Below are positions 43,303 to 53,098 of a stretch of 64,000 nucleotides of DNA, piece by piece (positions within the stretch are counted from its first letter, which is position 1; every line of letters starts with the position of its first letter). The stretch lies in contig JAGPMW010000011.1 of NCBI GenBank assembly GCA_018052705.1, positions 1-64,000 of the forward strand, in the 5' to 3' direction. This stretch comes from Selenomonas sp. Lineage in GTDB: Bacteria > Bacillota > Negativicutes > Selenomonadales > Selenomonadaceae. The translations under genes and the position numbers were made by a program. The notes below the pieces were generated by a model, which did not search any database, was not told the origin of the DNA, and was given only the letters and a program-made list of their open reading frames with translations.

Positions 43303-45940
43303 ATGGAATCACCCACTATGAAAAAAGTCGTATCTGGTCTTTTGGTCCTGTTATGTGGATTCTTTCTCCTGACGGCCTCAACCGCGGAGGCCGAAACGCG
43401 TCCCACCCTGCGGGTGGGCTATACCAGTATGCCCGGCTATCTTTCACGGGATTATAAGTACCACTACAAAGGCGTGGCCTATGAATATCTGGAGGCAGTT
43501 GCCACTTATCTTGGCGTCACCCTCGAGTACATCCCTGGCACCGAAGAAGAAAACACCCTGCGCCTGCAGATCGGCACAATTGACATGATGCCCGCCCCCA
43601 ATACGCCGCCCAGCAATTTGCTGGCAAACGGGCTTCAAGCGATCTCGTTAGGCCCCGGTGCTGGCGTGCTGCTCTTATCCACGCAACACAGTCAGCAGGA
43701 TCAGCTGATCCCGCGCGTACAGGCCAGTATCGACGAAATATCGCAGATCAACCCTTTTTTTCTGTATCAATTGCGGGAAAAATATCACAACTACAACGAC
43801 CAGACCCTGACTCTGACCGATGAGGAACTGGACTATCTTAATCCGTGCAATGTCTGCACCAGGAGAAGCCCCTTATACCTGGTTCAAGGACGGTGAGCAT
43901 CAGGGCATCACAGCTGATATTGCCGCTATCATTGAACGCGACCTGAACATCAAATTCGAGGTTATCCCCACAGACACTCAGGGCGAGATGCTTCAACATT
44001 TGGCGGCCGGGGATATCGACCTGGTGACTGACTTCTACTTCGACTACAACTGGGGACGGGAATACAATGCCATGCTGACGCTCCCTTACCTGACGCTTAA
44101 CTATGTCTCTGTGTTGCGTCGTGACGAGGCTATGCCTGCTGCCCCGATCATTGCCTGTCCGCGCAATCATTTCTACACCCACGCGTTCATCGAGAAAATG
44201 TATCCGGCAGAGCAGTTGCGCTACTACGACACCGTAGCAGAATGTATGGCCGCCGTCAACAACCGGCAGGCAGATATGACGTTCGCAAAATCCATCACCG
44301 CCCAAAGTGATATTTATCAAGGAAATTATTATAATCTATATACCAACGGCAATGTTATCTTTTCACACAAGATCAGCATGGCCATCAGCAAGCAGACTGA
44401 TCCGATCCTGATCCGTATCCTGAACAAGGAGATTGCACATCTCAAGCAGCAGGACATCACCAGCATAGTGAACCGCCAAGTCTATATCGTCCAATCACAG
44501 GATACGCTGCAATCGTTGATCTACCGTAATCCGCTCAGCTCGATCCTCTTCATTGTCGTGATATTTACCATCATCATCCTGTGCCTGCTGATCGTACTCA
44601 CGATGCGCCGCCGCCATGCCCAGGAACTCTACCGGCAGGCAAACACCGTTGCCGGATCCAATATCTATAACACCCATTGGTTCGCCTCCCAGCTGATTGA
44701 AACCATCCAGCAGTCTCATACGGACCGGCAAAAGGGACGACTGTTCGTGCTGGTCCTGTCCGTACAACGGCTGGCCGCACTCCGCGAACGCTATGGATTA
44801 CAGCCGTTTGAAGAGGCCTGCAAGGGTATCTTGAAAAAAACGACCCGGGAAAATCCCTGGATACTTCTCTATGGACTTTCATCCGAAGTCTCTCATGCCT
44901 TTATTTTGTGCCGGACCCAGGAGGGTCGGTCCATCCAGCAAACGGCAGAGCACCTGCTCGACATTGCCGGAACTGTCGTTGTCAATGGAACACCAACCAA
45001 TTTCACCTACCACATGGGAATTTGTCCCATTCCCCAGACAGGCCTGCTTACCCGCAGTATTCTTATGGATAATGCCCAGCTCGCCCATAACAGCATTCTG
45101 GGCACTGACCAATGCATCGCCATCTTTAACTCAGCCCTGCATGACAATGCCATGCAGCAGCATCAAATGGAACTACTCATGGAAAAGGCCCTGCAGAATG
45201 AGGAATTCAAGATCTATCTCCAGCCAAAATACGATATCCGATCGCATTCTGTCTGCTCTGCTGAGGCGTTAGTCCGCTGGGACAGCCCCGAACTGGGCTT
45301 CCTGATGCCTGGGCAGTTCATTGACCTCTTCGAGCGCAATGGCTTTGCCATCCAGCTCGATTACTATATGCTCGAGCATATCTGCCGCTGGCAGCGCGAA
45401 CGTCTGGACGGCGGCCACATCGTCGTGCCGATCTCTGTCAATCAGTCCGCCCTCCACGTCAGCGAAGAGGGCTATCTCGAAAACATGCAGACCATCGCAG
45501 ATCGCTATCAGTTACCAGCAGGAACCGTCGAGCTCGAGATTACGGAGACAGCCTTCGTCGACTTTACAACCCAAAACGAGCGGGACAATGCCTACTACAT
45601 CATCCAGACCCTGAAACAAATGGGCTTTTCTTTATCGATAGACGACTTCTGTACGGGCTATTCCTCTATTGCCATGCTGCAGACCCTGCCCGCCAACGTC
45701 ATGAAAATCGACCGGACCATGCTGCTGGCTGCCGAAACCTCAGCCAGATCGCTGACTATTCTGCAGCACATGATTGAGCTGGGACACAACCTCGGCATGA
45801 AAGTTGTCGTTGAAGGCATTGAAACCCGAAAGCAGGAACTCCTGCTCCTCAATATTGGCTGCAATACAGGACAGGGTTTCCTGTTTGCCAAACCAATGCC
45901 CCATGAAGAATTCCGAAAGTTCGTAGATGAACAAGCCTAA
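43303..45940 (+). pseudogene. Solute-binding (family 3)-EAL signalling protein, split by a +1 frameshift
   Basis: Two overlapping frames (43303-43896 and 43820-45940) read as one protein of about 880 residues. The first gives a signal peptide (cleavage near STAEA) and an SBP_bac_3-like domain (LRVGYTSMPGYLSRDYKYHYKGVAYEYLEAVATYLG). At about 43840-43860 the sense switches frame: the first continues as CNVCTRRSP while the second supplies APYTWFKDGEHQGITADIAAIIERDLNIKFEVI, a second binding-domain half. One extra base, or deletion of two, explains it. Then come a membrane segment, a degenerate GGDEF-like region with no GGDEF motif, and an EAL domain (EALVRW, VSVNQS, LEITET, DDFCTGYSS, KIDR, VVEGIET, GQGFLFAKP) with its catalytic motifs kept. 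A sequencing error or programmed shift are alternatives to a true pseudogene. Confidence 0.75.
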
Positions 45941-45953
45941 ACGACCACCGACA

Positions 45954-45997
45954 AAAAGCCTGCAAAACCGGACCACCATCCAGTCTTGCAGGCTTTT
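45954..45997. terminator. Bidirectional intrinsic terminator
   Basis: AAAAGCCTGCAA (45954-45965) pairs perfectly with TTGCAGGCTTTT (45986-45997) around a 20-base loop. It ends the EAL gene and, in the other direction, the rsmH operon. Confidence 0.8.
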
Positions 45998-46028
45998 AGA
46001 GTTTCAATCGCCTATATTCCAATACAGC

Positions 46029-47132
46029 TCAGGCCCTGACGGCCCAGCGAAGCTTTGTCGAATGAGCCCGGCTGTTCTGATAGCACTCCTCACGTCCCGG
46101 CCGAATTACGTCAACAGCGATATCACGGTATTCACCGAGCTGATGAAACGCTTTGAAGGCCTTCTTCACAATACGGTCCTCTCCCGAATGAAAGGTCAGT
46201 ATCGCCGCCCGTCCCCCCGGAGCAAGCGCCCCTGGCAGTTTCTCCATAAACTCGTAGAGCACCTCATACTCATGATTCACATCGATGCGCAGCGCCTGGA
46301 ACACCCGGGCGCTGCTTTTCTTGATCAGCTCTTCGCGGGCCGCCGCCTGCTTCTTTGTACTGTAACCCGCCTGCGCCTCGATCTCCGGCGGCAACTTCAC
46401 GCGCTGCAAAGCCTTCGTCACCACTTCATGCAGCTGGCTGGTTGTCTCAATCCGCTGCCGCCGACCAGTATTCACGATCTGCTTTGCAATCGCCTCGGCA
46501 TACGGCTCATCGGCATTCTCGACCAGCATACCAATGAGCGACTCCTTATCCATCTCCGCCAGCCGCTCAGCCGCCGAAACACCCGCAGCCGGATTCAGTC
46601 TCAGATCAAGCGGCCCATCATTCTTATAGGTAAATCCACGCTCCGGATTATCAATCTGCATTGATGAAACCCCAAGATCCGCCAGGATGAAATCAAACCG
46701 GCCAACCTCAGCGGCCAGATCATCAATCTGGCAAAAATTCATATTGCGAAGCTCCCATAAATCCGCTCCGAATCCCTGGGCGCGAATCCGCGCCTCCGTC
46801 TTCTTCGACTCAATCGGATCCACATCACCGCCTATGAGATGCCCCTGACCCTGAAGCTGTTCTAACATCGCCAACGTGTGACCACCATAACCAAGCGTCG
46901 CATCAAAACCACGCTCGCCAGGCTTTATGGCAAGAATCTCCAGGATCTCCTTTACCATAATCGGGATATGCATCCCGGCCGGCGTATTGCCCTTGGCAAT
47001 AACATGCTGAATCTCCTCGCTATAGTGCTCCGGGTTCAGCTCCTTGTATTTTTCCTCAAACCGGCGCGGATACTTGCCGCTATAATGTACACGGCGCTGG
47101 TGATTCTGATTGTCTCTCTTTTTTTCTTCCAT
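46029..47132 (-). CDS. rsmH: 16S rRNA (cytosine1402-N4)-methyltransferase RsmH-like, N-terminally extended
   Basis: Methylates N4 of C1402 of 16S rRNA using SAM. From residue about 54 the protein is a standard RsmH: HIPIMVKEILEILAIKPGERGFDATLGYGGHTLAMLE, FDFILADLGVSSMQIDNPERGFTYKNDGPLDLRLNP and LAPGGRAAILTFHSGEDRIVKKAFKAF. The extra 53 basic residues at the N-terminus are not in standard RsmH. It lies with a HAD phosphatase, not in a mur/fts cluster with mraZ, so it may be the second, RsmH-like copy seen in some Firmicutes; name is by domain. 12 bases after the HAD gene. Confidence 0.85.
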   Translation of the reverse strand: MEEKKRDNQNHQRRVHYSGKYPRRFEEKYKELNPEHYSEEIQHVIAKGNTPAGMHIPIMVKEILEILAIKPGERGFDATLGYGGHTLAMLEQLQGQGHLIGGDVDPIESKKTEARIRAQGFGADLWELRNMNFCQIDDLAAEVGRFDFILADLGVSSMQIDNPERGFTYKNDGPLDLRLNPAAGVSAAERLAEMDKESLIGMLVENADEPYAEAIAKQIVNTGRRQRIETTSQLHEVVTKALQRVKLPPEIEAQAGYSTKKQAAAREELIKKSSARVFQALRIDVNHEYEVLYEFMEKLPGALAPGGRAAILTFHSGEDRIVKKAFKAFHQLGEYRDIAVDVIRPGREECYQNSRAHSTKLRWAVRA

Positions 47133-47144
47133 ATCTCAGCGGCC

Positions 47145-47954
47145 TCAGATATCAAAATGTCTGGAAATTGCCGCAGCAATACCATCTTCATTATTCGACA
47201 GGGTAATTTCGTCAGCAATCGCCTTGAGCTCGCTGCACGCATTTCCCATAGCCACACCATAACCAGCAAATTCCAGCATACTCATATCATTCTGCGCATC
47301 ACCAAAGGCCATGACCTCCTGCGGACGAATCCCGAGCCGCTCGCACGCTGCTCCCAGCGAAGCAGATTTGCTCACGCCCTTGGCTGTTCCTTCATAGAAC
47401 CATGGCGCGGACTGGACAAACGACATCTTATCCTCGAAACCATGGCGGATATCCTCCAGATGGGGAACCAGCAGCTCATTCGGCGCAGCTGTCAGAATTT
47501 TGACTGGACGAAAATTCACCGACTCTGCAATATTCGCCACAATCCTGACCTTAAGGTTATTGTTGCGGCTTTCAGCCATGACCTTATGCCGGCTGGCATC
47601 CGTTGTATAAATGAACTCGCCATCATCAACAATCGGCGACAGCTCCGGCCATGCCTCCAGATGCCGCAGGAAATCGACCGCTATGGTCTCCTCAATACTG
47701 CTGTCGAACAGGATCTCCCCCGTCGTCGCATCCTCGATCCGGCCGCCATTATACGAAATCCGCAGCCCATGATAATCCTGCAGCCGCAACGCATCGGCCT
47801 CGCGCTGAAGGCCTGGTGCCTGCCGGCCCGATACCAGCGCCACGATAACGCCCTGTTCCTGAACTGCCATAATGGCTTCCCTGGTCATTGGCGTAATCAC
47901 TTTATCATCATTATTGAGTGTACCATCCAGATCAAAAGCCAGCATCTTATACAT
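47145..47954 (-). CDS. Cof-type HAD-superfamily hydrolase
   Basis: A 269-residue HAD phosphatase of the Cof/IIB subfamily: motif I MLAFDLDGTLNNDDKVI at the N-terminus, motif II ALVSGRQ, the cap domain in the middle, and motifs III/IV KGVSKSASL with VMAFGDAQNDMSMLEFAGYGVAMGNA. Such enzymes dephosphorylate sugar phosphates or flavin precursors; the substrate is not deducible. The ATG at 47954 has AAGGAG upstream. First gene of an operon with rsmH. Confidence 0.9.
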   Translation of the reverse strand: MYKMLAFDLDGTLNNDDKVITPMTREAIMAVQEQGVIVALVSGRQAPGLQREADALRLQDYHGLRISYNGGRIEDATTGEILFDSSIEETIAVDFLRHLEAWPELSPIVDDGEFIYTTDASRHKVMAESRNNNLKVRIVANIAESVNFRPVKILTAAPNELLVPHLEDIRHGFEDKMSFVQSAPWFYEGTAKGVSKSASLGAACERLGIRPQEVMAFGDAQNDMSMLEFAGYGVAMGNACSELKAIADEITLSNNEDGIAAAISRHFDI

Positions 47955-48048
47955 AAAGAAACTCCTTCTATCAAAATCCTTATTCCCTACGGAAAGAGAC
48001 CGACAACTCGTCGGCCCTGCTCTGCCCGAAGGCCCTATAATATCCCTT

Positions 48049-48077
48049 ATTGTATCGGAGTCTTGCCTTTTTTGCAA
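48049..48077 (-). promoter_or_regulatory. Putative sigma-70 promoter of the HAD-rsmH operon
   Basis: TTGCAA (48072-48077) and TACAAT (48049-48054) on the minus strand with 17 bases between, about 95 bases upstream of the HAD start. Confidence 0.5.
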
Positions 48078-48125
48078 GGCGACGAACAAATAAAGGCCCC
48101 TGCACCAACCCGAAGATAAACAAAA

Positions 48126-48158
48126 CGTGCGCTGCGGCCGATATGGCCACAGCGCACG
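48126..48158 (-). terminator. Intrinsic terminator of purBA
   Basis: CGTGCGCTGCGGCC (48126-48139) pairs with GGCCACAGCGCACG (48145-48158) with one C/A mismatch that becomes G-U on the minus strand, followed there by TTTTG. Confidence 0.8.
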
Positions 48159-48175
48159 CTCTATATATTATGTTT

Positions 48176-49462
48176 TTAGAAAATATCCTTCGCAATGACG
48201 ATGGTCTCGTCGCGGTTCGGTCCAACCGACACGATACCAAGATCAATACCCGTAACTTCGGCCATGCGCTCCAAATAGTTCCTGGCTTTCTCCGGCAGAT
48301 CCTCATACTTGCGGATCTTGCTGATGCTTGTCTTCCAGCCAGGGAACGTCTCATAGACCGGCTCAACTTCGGCCAGAACCTTAAGGCTGGCCGGGATCTC
48401 ATTGAGCAGTTCCCCTTTGTATTTGTAACCCGTGCACATCTTGATTTCATCGAAGTTATCGAGAATATCAAGACGTGTAACAGCCATGTAGTCAATCCCT
48501 GAGATAAGCCCTGCATAGCGGACAACACAGGCATCCAGCCAGCCCGTACGACGCGGGCGGCCCGTTACAACGCCATATTCATGGCCTTCCTCGCGGATCT
48601 TCTCACCAATGGCATTGAGCTGCTCCGTCGGGAACGGTCCCTCGCCAACACGCGTGCAGTAAGCTTTGACAATACCAACGACTTTGTCAATCTTATTTGG
48701 TGCAACACCGGCGCCAACGCCGACGCCGCCCGATATTGGATGCGAAGCCGTAACATACGGATATGTACCATAGTCAATATCGAGCATCGTAGCCTGAGCA
48801 CCCTCGAAAAGAATCTTGCGGCCGGCTTTAATCTCATCGTTCAGCAATGCAATCGTATCGCAGACGTAGGAACGCAGACGATCGGCATAACCCATGTATT
48901 CCTGCAGAATCTCATCATAGTCCAACGGCTCATGATCATAAAGCAGTTTCAGCTCTTTATTCTTGATGGCCAGGTTTTCCTGCAAACGCTTAGCGAACTC
49001 CTCGCGGTCCATCATGTCGCAGACACGGATACCAATACGATTATCGCGATCCATGTAGCAAGGACCAATGCCACGTTTCGTCGTACCGATTTTATTCTTG
49101 CCACGGGCCTCATCACCGATACCATCCATCAGACGATGGTACGGCAGTACGACATGGGCACGGTTCGAGATACGGATTCCAGACATATCGATGCCGCGGG
49201 CAGACAGTCCATCCATCTCTTCCAGCATGATCATCGGATCAAAAGCAACGCCATTACCAACAATGCAGTGCGCGCCCTTGAACAGGATGCCTGACGGCAT
49301 CAGGCGAAGCTTGTAGGCCTCGCCATCAACGACAACCGTATGGCCGGCATTGCTGCCGCCCTGAAAACGAACCACCGTGTCCGCCTGCTGTGCCAAATAA
49401 TCGACGATTTTGCCTTTGCCCTCGTCGCCCCACTGAGTACCAGTTACAACTACTGTTGACAT
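48176..49462 (-). CDS. purA: Adenylosuccinate synthetase
   Basis: Makes adenylosuccinate from IMP, aspartate and GTP in AMP synthesis. The 428-residue protein starts MSTVVVTGTQWGDEGKGKIVDYLAQ, with GSNAGHTVV, GTTKRGIGPCYMDR, LFEGAQATMLDIDYGTYPYVTASH and VTGRPRRTGWLDACVVRYA all typical of PurA. The ATG at 49462 has AAGGAGAG upstream. It follows purB by 37 bases and is the second gene of the unit, so both steps from IMP to AMP are encoded together. Confidence 0.96.
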   Translation of the reverse strand: MSTVVVTGTQWGDEGKGKIVDYLAQQADTVVRFQGGSNAGHTVVVDGEAYKLRLMPSGILFKGAHCIVGNGVAFDPMIMLEEMDGLSARGIDMSGIRISNRAHVVLPYHRLMDGIGDEARGKNKIGTTKRGIGPCYMDRDNRIGIRVCDMMDREEFAKRLQENLAIKNKELKLLYDHEPLDYDEILQEYMGYADRLRSYVCDTIALLNDEIKAGRKILFEGAQATMLDIDYGTYPYVTASHPISGGVGVGAGVAPNKIDKVVGIVKAYCTRVGEGPFPTEQLNAIGEKIREEGHEYGVVTGRPRRTGWLDACVVRYAGLISGIDYMAVTRLDILDNFDEIKMCTGYKYKGELLNEIPASLKVLAEVEPVYETFPGWKTSISKIRKYEDLPEKARNYLERMAEVTGIDLGIVSVGPNRDETIVIAKDIF

Positions 49463-49499
49463 AATCTCTCTCCTTGTATTTGACGTTTTCCTGCAGGAA

Positions 49500-50792
49500 T
49501 TACAGACCAAAACGTTCAAAAATCATATCGACATGACGCAGGAAATACTTATAATCGAAACAATCGTCGATTTCTTCCTTCGTCAGATACTTCATGATAT
49601 CCGGATCATTTTCTACACTCGTGCGGAAATCCTGATGCTCCATCCAGCGCTTCATGGCATTGCGCTGAACCCACTTATAAGCGTCTTCGCGCAGCACGCC
49701 CTTGCCGACAACGGTCAGCATGATACGCTGGCTGTAAATCAGTCCGCCCGTGCGCTCCATATCATGCAGCATCTTATCCGGATAGACGAGCAGCTTATCG
49801 ATAATATCGGTCAGCTTGCGCGTACAGTAATCCAGATTGATCGTCGTGTCTGGCAGGATCACGCGCTCAACCGAGGAATGAGAAATATCACGTTCATGCC
49901 AGAGCGTAATATCTTCCATCGCTGCTACCGCGTTACCACGATTCAAACGGGCCATACCCGAGATACGCTCGCAGTTGATCGGGTTGCGCTTATGCGGCAT
50001 AGCCGATGATCCCTTCTGCCCAGGGGAGAAATACTCCTCTGCCTCGCGGATATCCGTGCGCTGAAGATTGCGGACTTCTGTCGCAATCTTCTCCAACGTG
50101 CTGGATACGATCGCCATCGTCGTCACGAACTCGGCATGACGGTCGCGCTGGATAACCTGCGTTGCCAGACGCACCGGCTGCAGATCAAGGGTCTTACCGA
50201 CCATCTCTTCAATCCTTGGATCGATATTTGAATAGGTACCGACAGCACCAGACAGCTTGCAGACAGCAGCAGTCTTGCGGGCATGCTCAACGCGCTCAAT
50301 ATCACGCTCAATTTCTGCTGACCAGAGCAGCATCTTCAGACCGAACGTCATCGGCTCGGCATGGATGCCATGCGTACGGCCAATACATGGCGTATGCTTG
50401 AACTCCACCGCACGGCGGCGCAGAACCTCACGGAATTTTTTCAGATCATCCAAAATCATCTCCGCAGCATCACGCATCATCATACAGTATGCCGTATCCT
50501 TGACGTCGCTCGACGTCAGGCCTTTATGAACATACTTGGAATCATCACCAACATTTTCTGCCACATTGGTCAGGAAAGCAATGATGTCATGATGAGTCAC
50601 AGACTCAATCTCATGAATACGCTTGACATCGAACTTCGCTTTCGCGCGAATATTCTTGGCCGCTTCCTTCGGGATCTCCCCGAGCTCAGCCATGGCATCA
50701 CAGGCAGCCATCTCAACATTCAGAATCTGCTGCCATTCGTTCTCGATAGACCACAGATGGCCCATCTCCGGGTTGGTGTAACGTTCGATCAT
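49500..50792 (-). CDS. purB: Adenylosuccinate lyase
   Basis: Cleaves fumarate from adenylosuccinate and from SAICAR. The 430-residue protein begins IERYTNPEMGHLWSIENEWQQILNVE and has GLTSSDVKDTAYCMMM, RTHGIHAEPMTFG, and the fumarase/ASL signature GSSAMPHKRNPINCERI. The ATG at 50792 has GAGGAGG about 9 bases upstream. First gene of purBA, preceded by a 150-base leader containing an attenuator-like hairpin and by a promoter overlapped by a 12-bp inverted repeat. Confidence 0.96.
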   Translation of the reverse strand: MIERYTNPEMGHLWSIENEWQQILNVEMAACDAMAELGEIPKEAAKNIRAKAKFDVKRIHEIESVTHHDIIAFLTNVAENVGDDSKYVHKGLTSSDVKDTAYCMMMRDAAEMILDDLKKFREVLRRRAVEFKHTPCIGRTHGIHAEPMTFGLKMLLWSAEIERDIERVEHARKTAAVCKLSGAVGTYSNIDPRIEEMVGKTLDLQPVRLATQVIQRDRHAEFVTTMAIVSSTLEKIATEVRNLQRTDIREAEEYFSPGQKGSSAMPHKRNPINCERISGMARLNRGNAVAAMEDITLWHERDISHSSVERVILPDTTINLDYCTRKLTDIIDKLLVYPDKMLHDMERTGGLIYSQRIMLTVVGKGVLREDAYKWVQRNAMKRWMEHQDFRTSVENDPDIMKYLTKEEIDDCFDYKYFLRHVDMIFERFGL

Positions 50793-50853
50793 TAGTGATT
50801 TCCTCCTCATTTTCCTGGCGGCGTCTCTGCACCGCGGAAGTGAAAACACGACG

Positions 50854-50924
50854 AAAAAACTCAAATTGACTGTCCCATCCACATCCAATGCAGAACTATC
50901 GCGGGGCAAGCCTCATTTTGAGTT
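50854..50924 (-). promoter_or_regulatory. Attenuator-like hairpin in the purB leader
   Basis: On the minus strand AACTCAAAATGA (50913-50924) can pair with TCAATTTGAGTT (50858-50869), one mismatch, followed at once by TTTT. The enclosed 43 bases could hold an alternative structure. This looks like a conditional terminator; the ligand or protein is unknown and I do not recognise a known riboswitch. Confidence 0.45.
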
Positions 50925-50951
50925 TGGAGAACTACCTTATTTCCCTTGTCT

Positions 50952-50998
50952 ATCATAGCATTTACAACTAACCATGTCAATGTCAGTTGACATGGTTA
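50952..50998 (-). promoter_or_regulatory. purB promoter overlapped by a 12-bp inverted repeat
   Basis: On the minus strand TTGACA (50975-50980) and TATGAT (50952-50957), 17 bases apart, form a near-consensus promoter. TAACCATGTCAA (50969-50980), spacer TGTCAG, and TTGACATGGTTA (50987-50998) form a perfect inverted repeat that covers the -35 box, which is where a repressor would act. It does not match the Bacillus or E. coli PurR boxes. Confidence 0.6.
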
Positions 50999-51134
50999 CA
51001 AATCAAAGTCCTGTCAGTACGTTCGTCCCCAAACACTTAAATGAAATTTCTCTTGACTTGCAGCCAAATTTAACCGATAAAATAAAGAGAACCTATCCCT
51101 GATTCCGCCTTTTAATCAATGCAAGGAGAAACAT

Positions 51135-52442
51135 ATGTCTGTAGATAATAAGGCGCTGCTTACCCGCCGTAATTTTCTAAAAGGAGCAATTGGTATCAGC
51201 CTGCTGGCAGCAGGCTCCTATTGGCTGCGCGGAATAAACCTGTTCCGCCGTGCCCAAAACAGCGCCCGCATGTTGTCTGGAAGCCTCCCGGTCCGATACG
51301 TGCGCCAGATCATCACCGGCACGCCAGCTGCAACGCGGCGCATCATGTGGGAAGCCGATACCCCTTTAACAGATCCTGCAGTAGAATTCCGCCAGCTGAC
51401 GAGCGATAATATTTATATGGTGAGCGCCGACGACGAGACATTCACCGATGATGGTTATACCAGGCATCAATATGGTGCAACGATCAGCGGACTAGAGAGT
51501 GATACAGATTATGAATACCGCATCAGCAGCACCGATGCCAAAAGCGATTGGTTTCTGCTGCACACAGCACCGCGGGGAGCAGCCAGCTATAAGCTGCTGA
51601 TTTTCCCGGACTCCCAATCCAGTGACTATAGTGACTGGGCCAGACTCGCACAGGATGCCTGGAGCCGGAACCCGGATGCGCAATTTTTCGTGAACATGGG
51701 GGATCTGGTTGACAATGGCGAAGACCATACACAATGGCAGGCCTGGTTTGAGGCAGTAAGCAGGATGATCAGCCGCATTCCGATTGTCCCTGTAATGGGG
51801 AATCATGAAACCTACGACCAGAACTGGAAGGTCCGGCTGCCGGAGGCTTATCTGCACTACTTCGATGTGCCGGAAAACCATAGTGACCGTTTCTCCCGTT
51901 ATTACTATTCCTTTGACTATGGTATGGTACATTTCATCGTCCTGAATAGTCAATGGGATGAAACCAATGCCTTCAAGCAGGGGCTATTGGCGGAGCAATG
52001 CCAATGGCTGCAGGAGGATGCCCGCAAAAGTGCAGCCAAATGGAAGGTCGTACTCATTCATAAGGATGTTCTGCAGTACCGCAACCACAAGCTTCCCGAA
52101 CGCCAGGAAGGCATATCCGCTGTCGGTGAGGCCTTTATGCCGCTATTTGACCAGCTTGCTATCGATATTGTCTTCACCGCTCATCTGCACACCTACCGCA
52201 ACCGCGGTCACCTCTATAACAATCAGCCCAGCGAAAAACGTGGACCGCTCTACCTCCTCACCGGTGTTGCCGGCAACGTCCGCTATCCAGGACTCTGGAT
52301 TGATCATACCTATGACAGGGTAACTGCACCTCAGCCGGAAACAGATAATTACCTGACGATGGCTGTCACGTCCGATCAACTCAGCGTCACCTGTTATCTG
52401 CCCGATGGTACAGTGATCGACCACGTACAAGTGAACAAATAA
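51135..52442 (+). CDS. Tat-exported metallophosphoesterase, purple-acid-phosphatase-like
   Basis: A 435-residue secreted phosphoesterase. The N-terminus TRRNFLKGAIGISLLAAGSYWL is a twin-arginine signal, so it is exported folded and metal-loaded. A beta-sandwich domain (about 58-155), as in the N-terminal domain of purple acid phosphatases, precedes the calcineurin-like domain: LIFPDSQSSDY, FFVNMGDLVDNGEDH, VMGNHETYD, VVLIHKD and FTAHLHTYRN. Substrate unknown; phosphate scavenging or envelope phospho-group removal are options. Strong RBS AAGGAG. It has its own terminator, so its link to the following glycosyltransferase genes is only positional. Confidence 0.88.
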   Translation: MSVDNKALLTRRNFLKGAIGISLLAAGSYWLRGINLFRRAQNSARMLSGSLPVRYVRQIITGTPAATRRIMWEADTPLTDPAVEFRQLTSDNIYMVSADDETFTDDGYTRHQYGATISGLESDTDYEYRISSTDAKSDWFLLHTAPRGAASYKLLIFPDSQSSDYSDWARLAQDAWSRNPDAQFFVNMGDLVDNGEDHTQWQAWFEAVSRMISRIPIVPVMGNHETYDQNWKVRLPEAYLHYFDVPENHSDRFSRYYYSFDYGMVHFIVLNSQWDETNAFKQGLLAEQCQWLQEDARKSAAKWKVVLIHKDVLQYRNHKLPERQEGISAVGEAFMPLFDQLAIDIVFTAHLHTYRNRGHLYNNQPSEKRGPLYLLTGVAGNVRYPGLWIDHTYDRVTAPQPETDNYLTMAVTSDQLSVTCYLPDGTVIDHVQVNK

Positions 52443-52450
52443 CCAAAAAA

Positions 52451-52480
52451 CTGCTGCAGAACTCCCTGCGGCAGCTTTTT
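52451..52480 (+). terminator. Terminator of the phosphoesterase gene
   Basis: CTGCTGCAG (52451-52459) and CTGCGGCAG (52465-52473) form a stem with a wobble pair, followed by CTTTTT. Confidence 0.7.
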
Positions 52481-52642
52481 GTATACGACGCTCCGTCGTT
52501 ACCCCAAGAAGTTTATTTGCTGTTTATCTTCTATGCATTTCGCTGTTATCTAATTCTTTTATAATAATTCCATAAGAATATCCTATTCCTGTGCTAAAAT
52601 AAATGGTAAGGTATTCATTATCTGACGAAAGGAGTTCTGCGA

Positions 52643-53065
52643 ATGTCCATGCATCTGGCCCGACGATGCTCTCTGCCAGAGCTGCGGCGTCATTTCTGGT
52701 CGCGGTCATTTCTGATTTTCCTGTTGATTGGCGGGATCAATACATTCGACTGCACCGCACTGGCTTCCTTCCTGATCTGGAGTGGTATCGATAGCAATCT
52801 GGCGTTCAACATCGGCTATATCGCGAGCAATATCATTGCCTATTGGCTAAACAGTATGTTTCTGTTTCCTGAGCCGTTACGGCTGGCGCGCTATACGCGA
52901 TTTTTCCTGTCCTATATTCCCAATTATCTGATCCAGAACATCATCGTGTTCATAGTCTATAACCTGCTGGGCCTGCCAGCCGTGGTCAGTTTCCTGCTGG
53001 CAGCAGTTATCGGTCTGCCAGTCACTTTCCTGCTGGTCAAGTTATTCGCATTCCAGCGCCGTTGA
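52643..53065 (+). CDS. GtrA-family membrane protein, putative lipid-linked sugar flippase
   Basis: A 140-residue protein with four hydrophobic segments and the GtrA pattern (FLLIGGINTFDCTALASFLIWSG, NIGYIASNIIAYWLNSMFLF, IIVFIVYNLLGLP). GtrA proteins are thought to move undecaprenyl-phosphate-linked sugars across the inner membrane. AAAGGAG precedes the ATG. First gene of a four-gene unit with GT39, GT2 and a YdjC-type deacetylase; see the finding on lipid A modification. Confidence 0.85.
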   Translation: MSMHLARRCSLPELRRHFWSRSFLIFLLIGGINTFDCTALASFLIWSGIDSNLAFNIGYIASNIIAYWLNSMFLFPEPLRLARYTRFFLSYIPNYLIQNIIVFIVYNLLGLPAVVSFLLAAVIGLPVTFLLVKLFAFQRR

Positions 53066-53098
53066 TAAAAGCTAATTATAAAAGGAGGCTCCTCTGCC

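Noticed and set aside
52603-52794. 63-codon frame overlapping the start of gtrA
   Set aside because: Different frame from the well-supported GtrA protein and no ribosome binding site.
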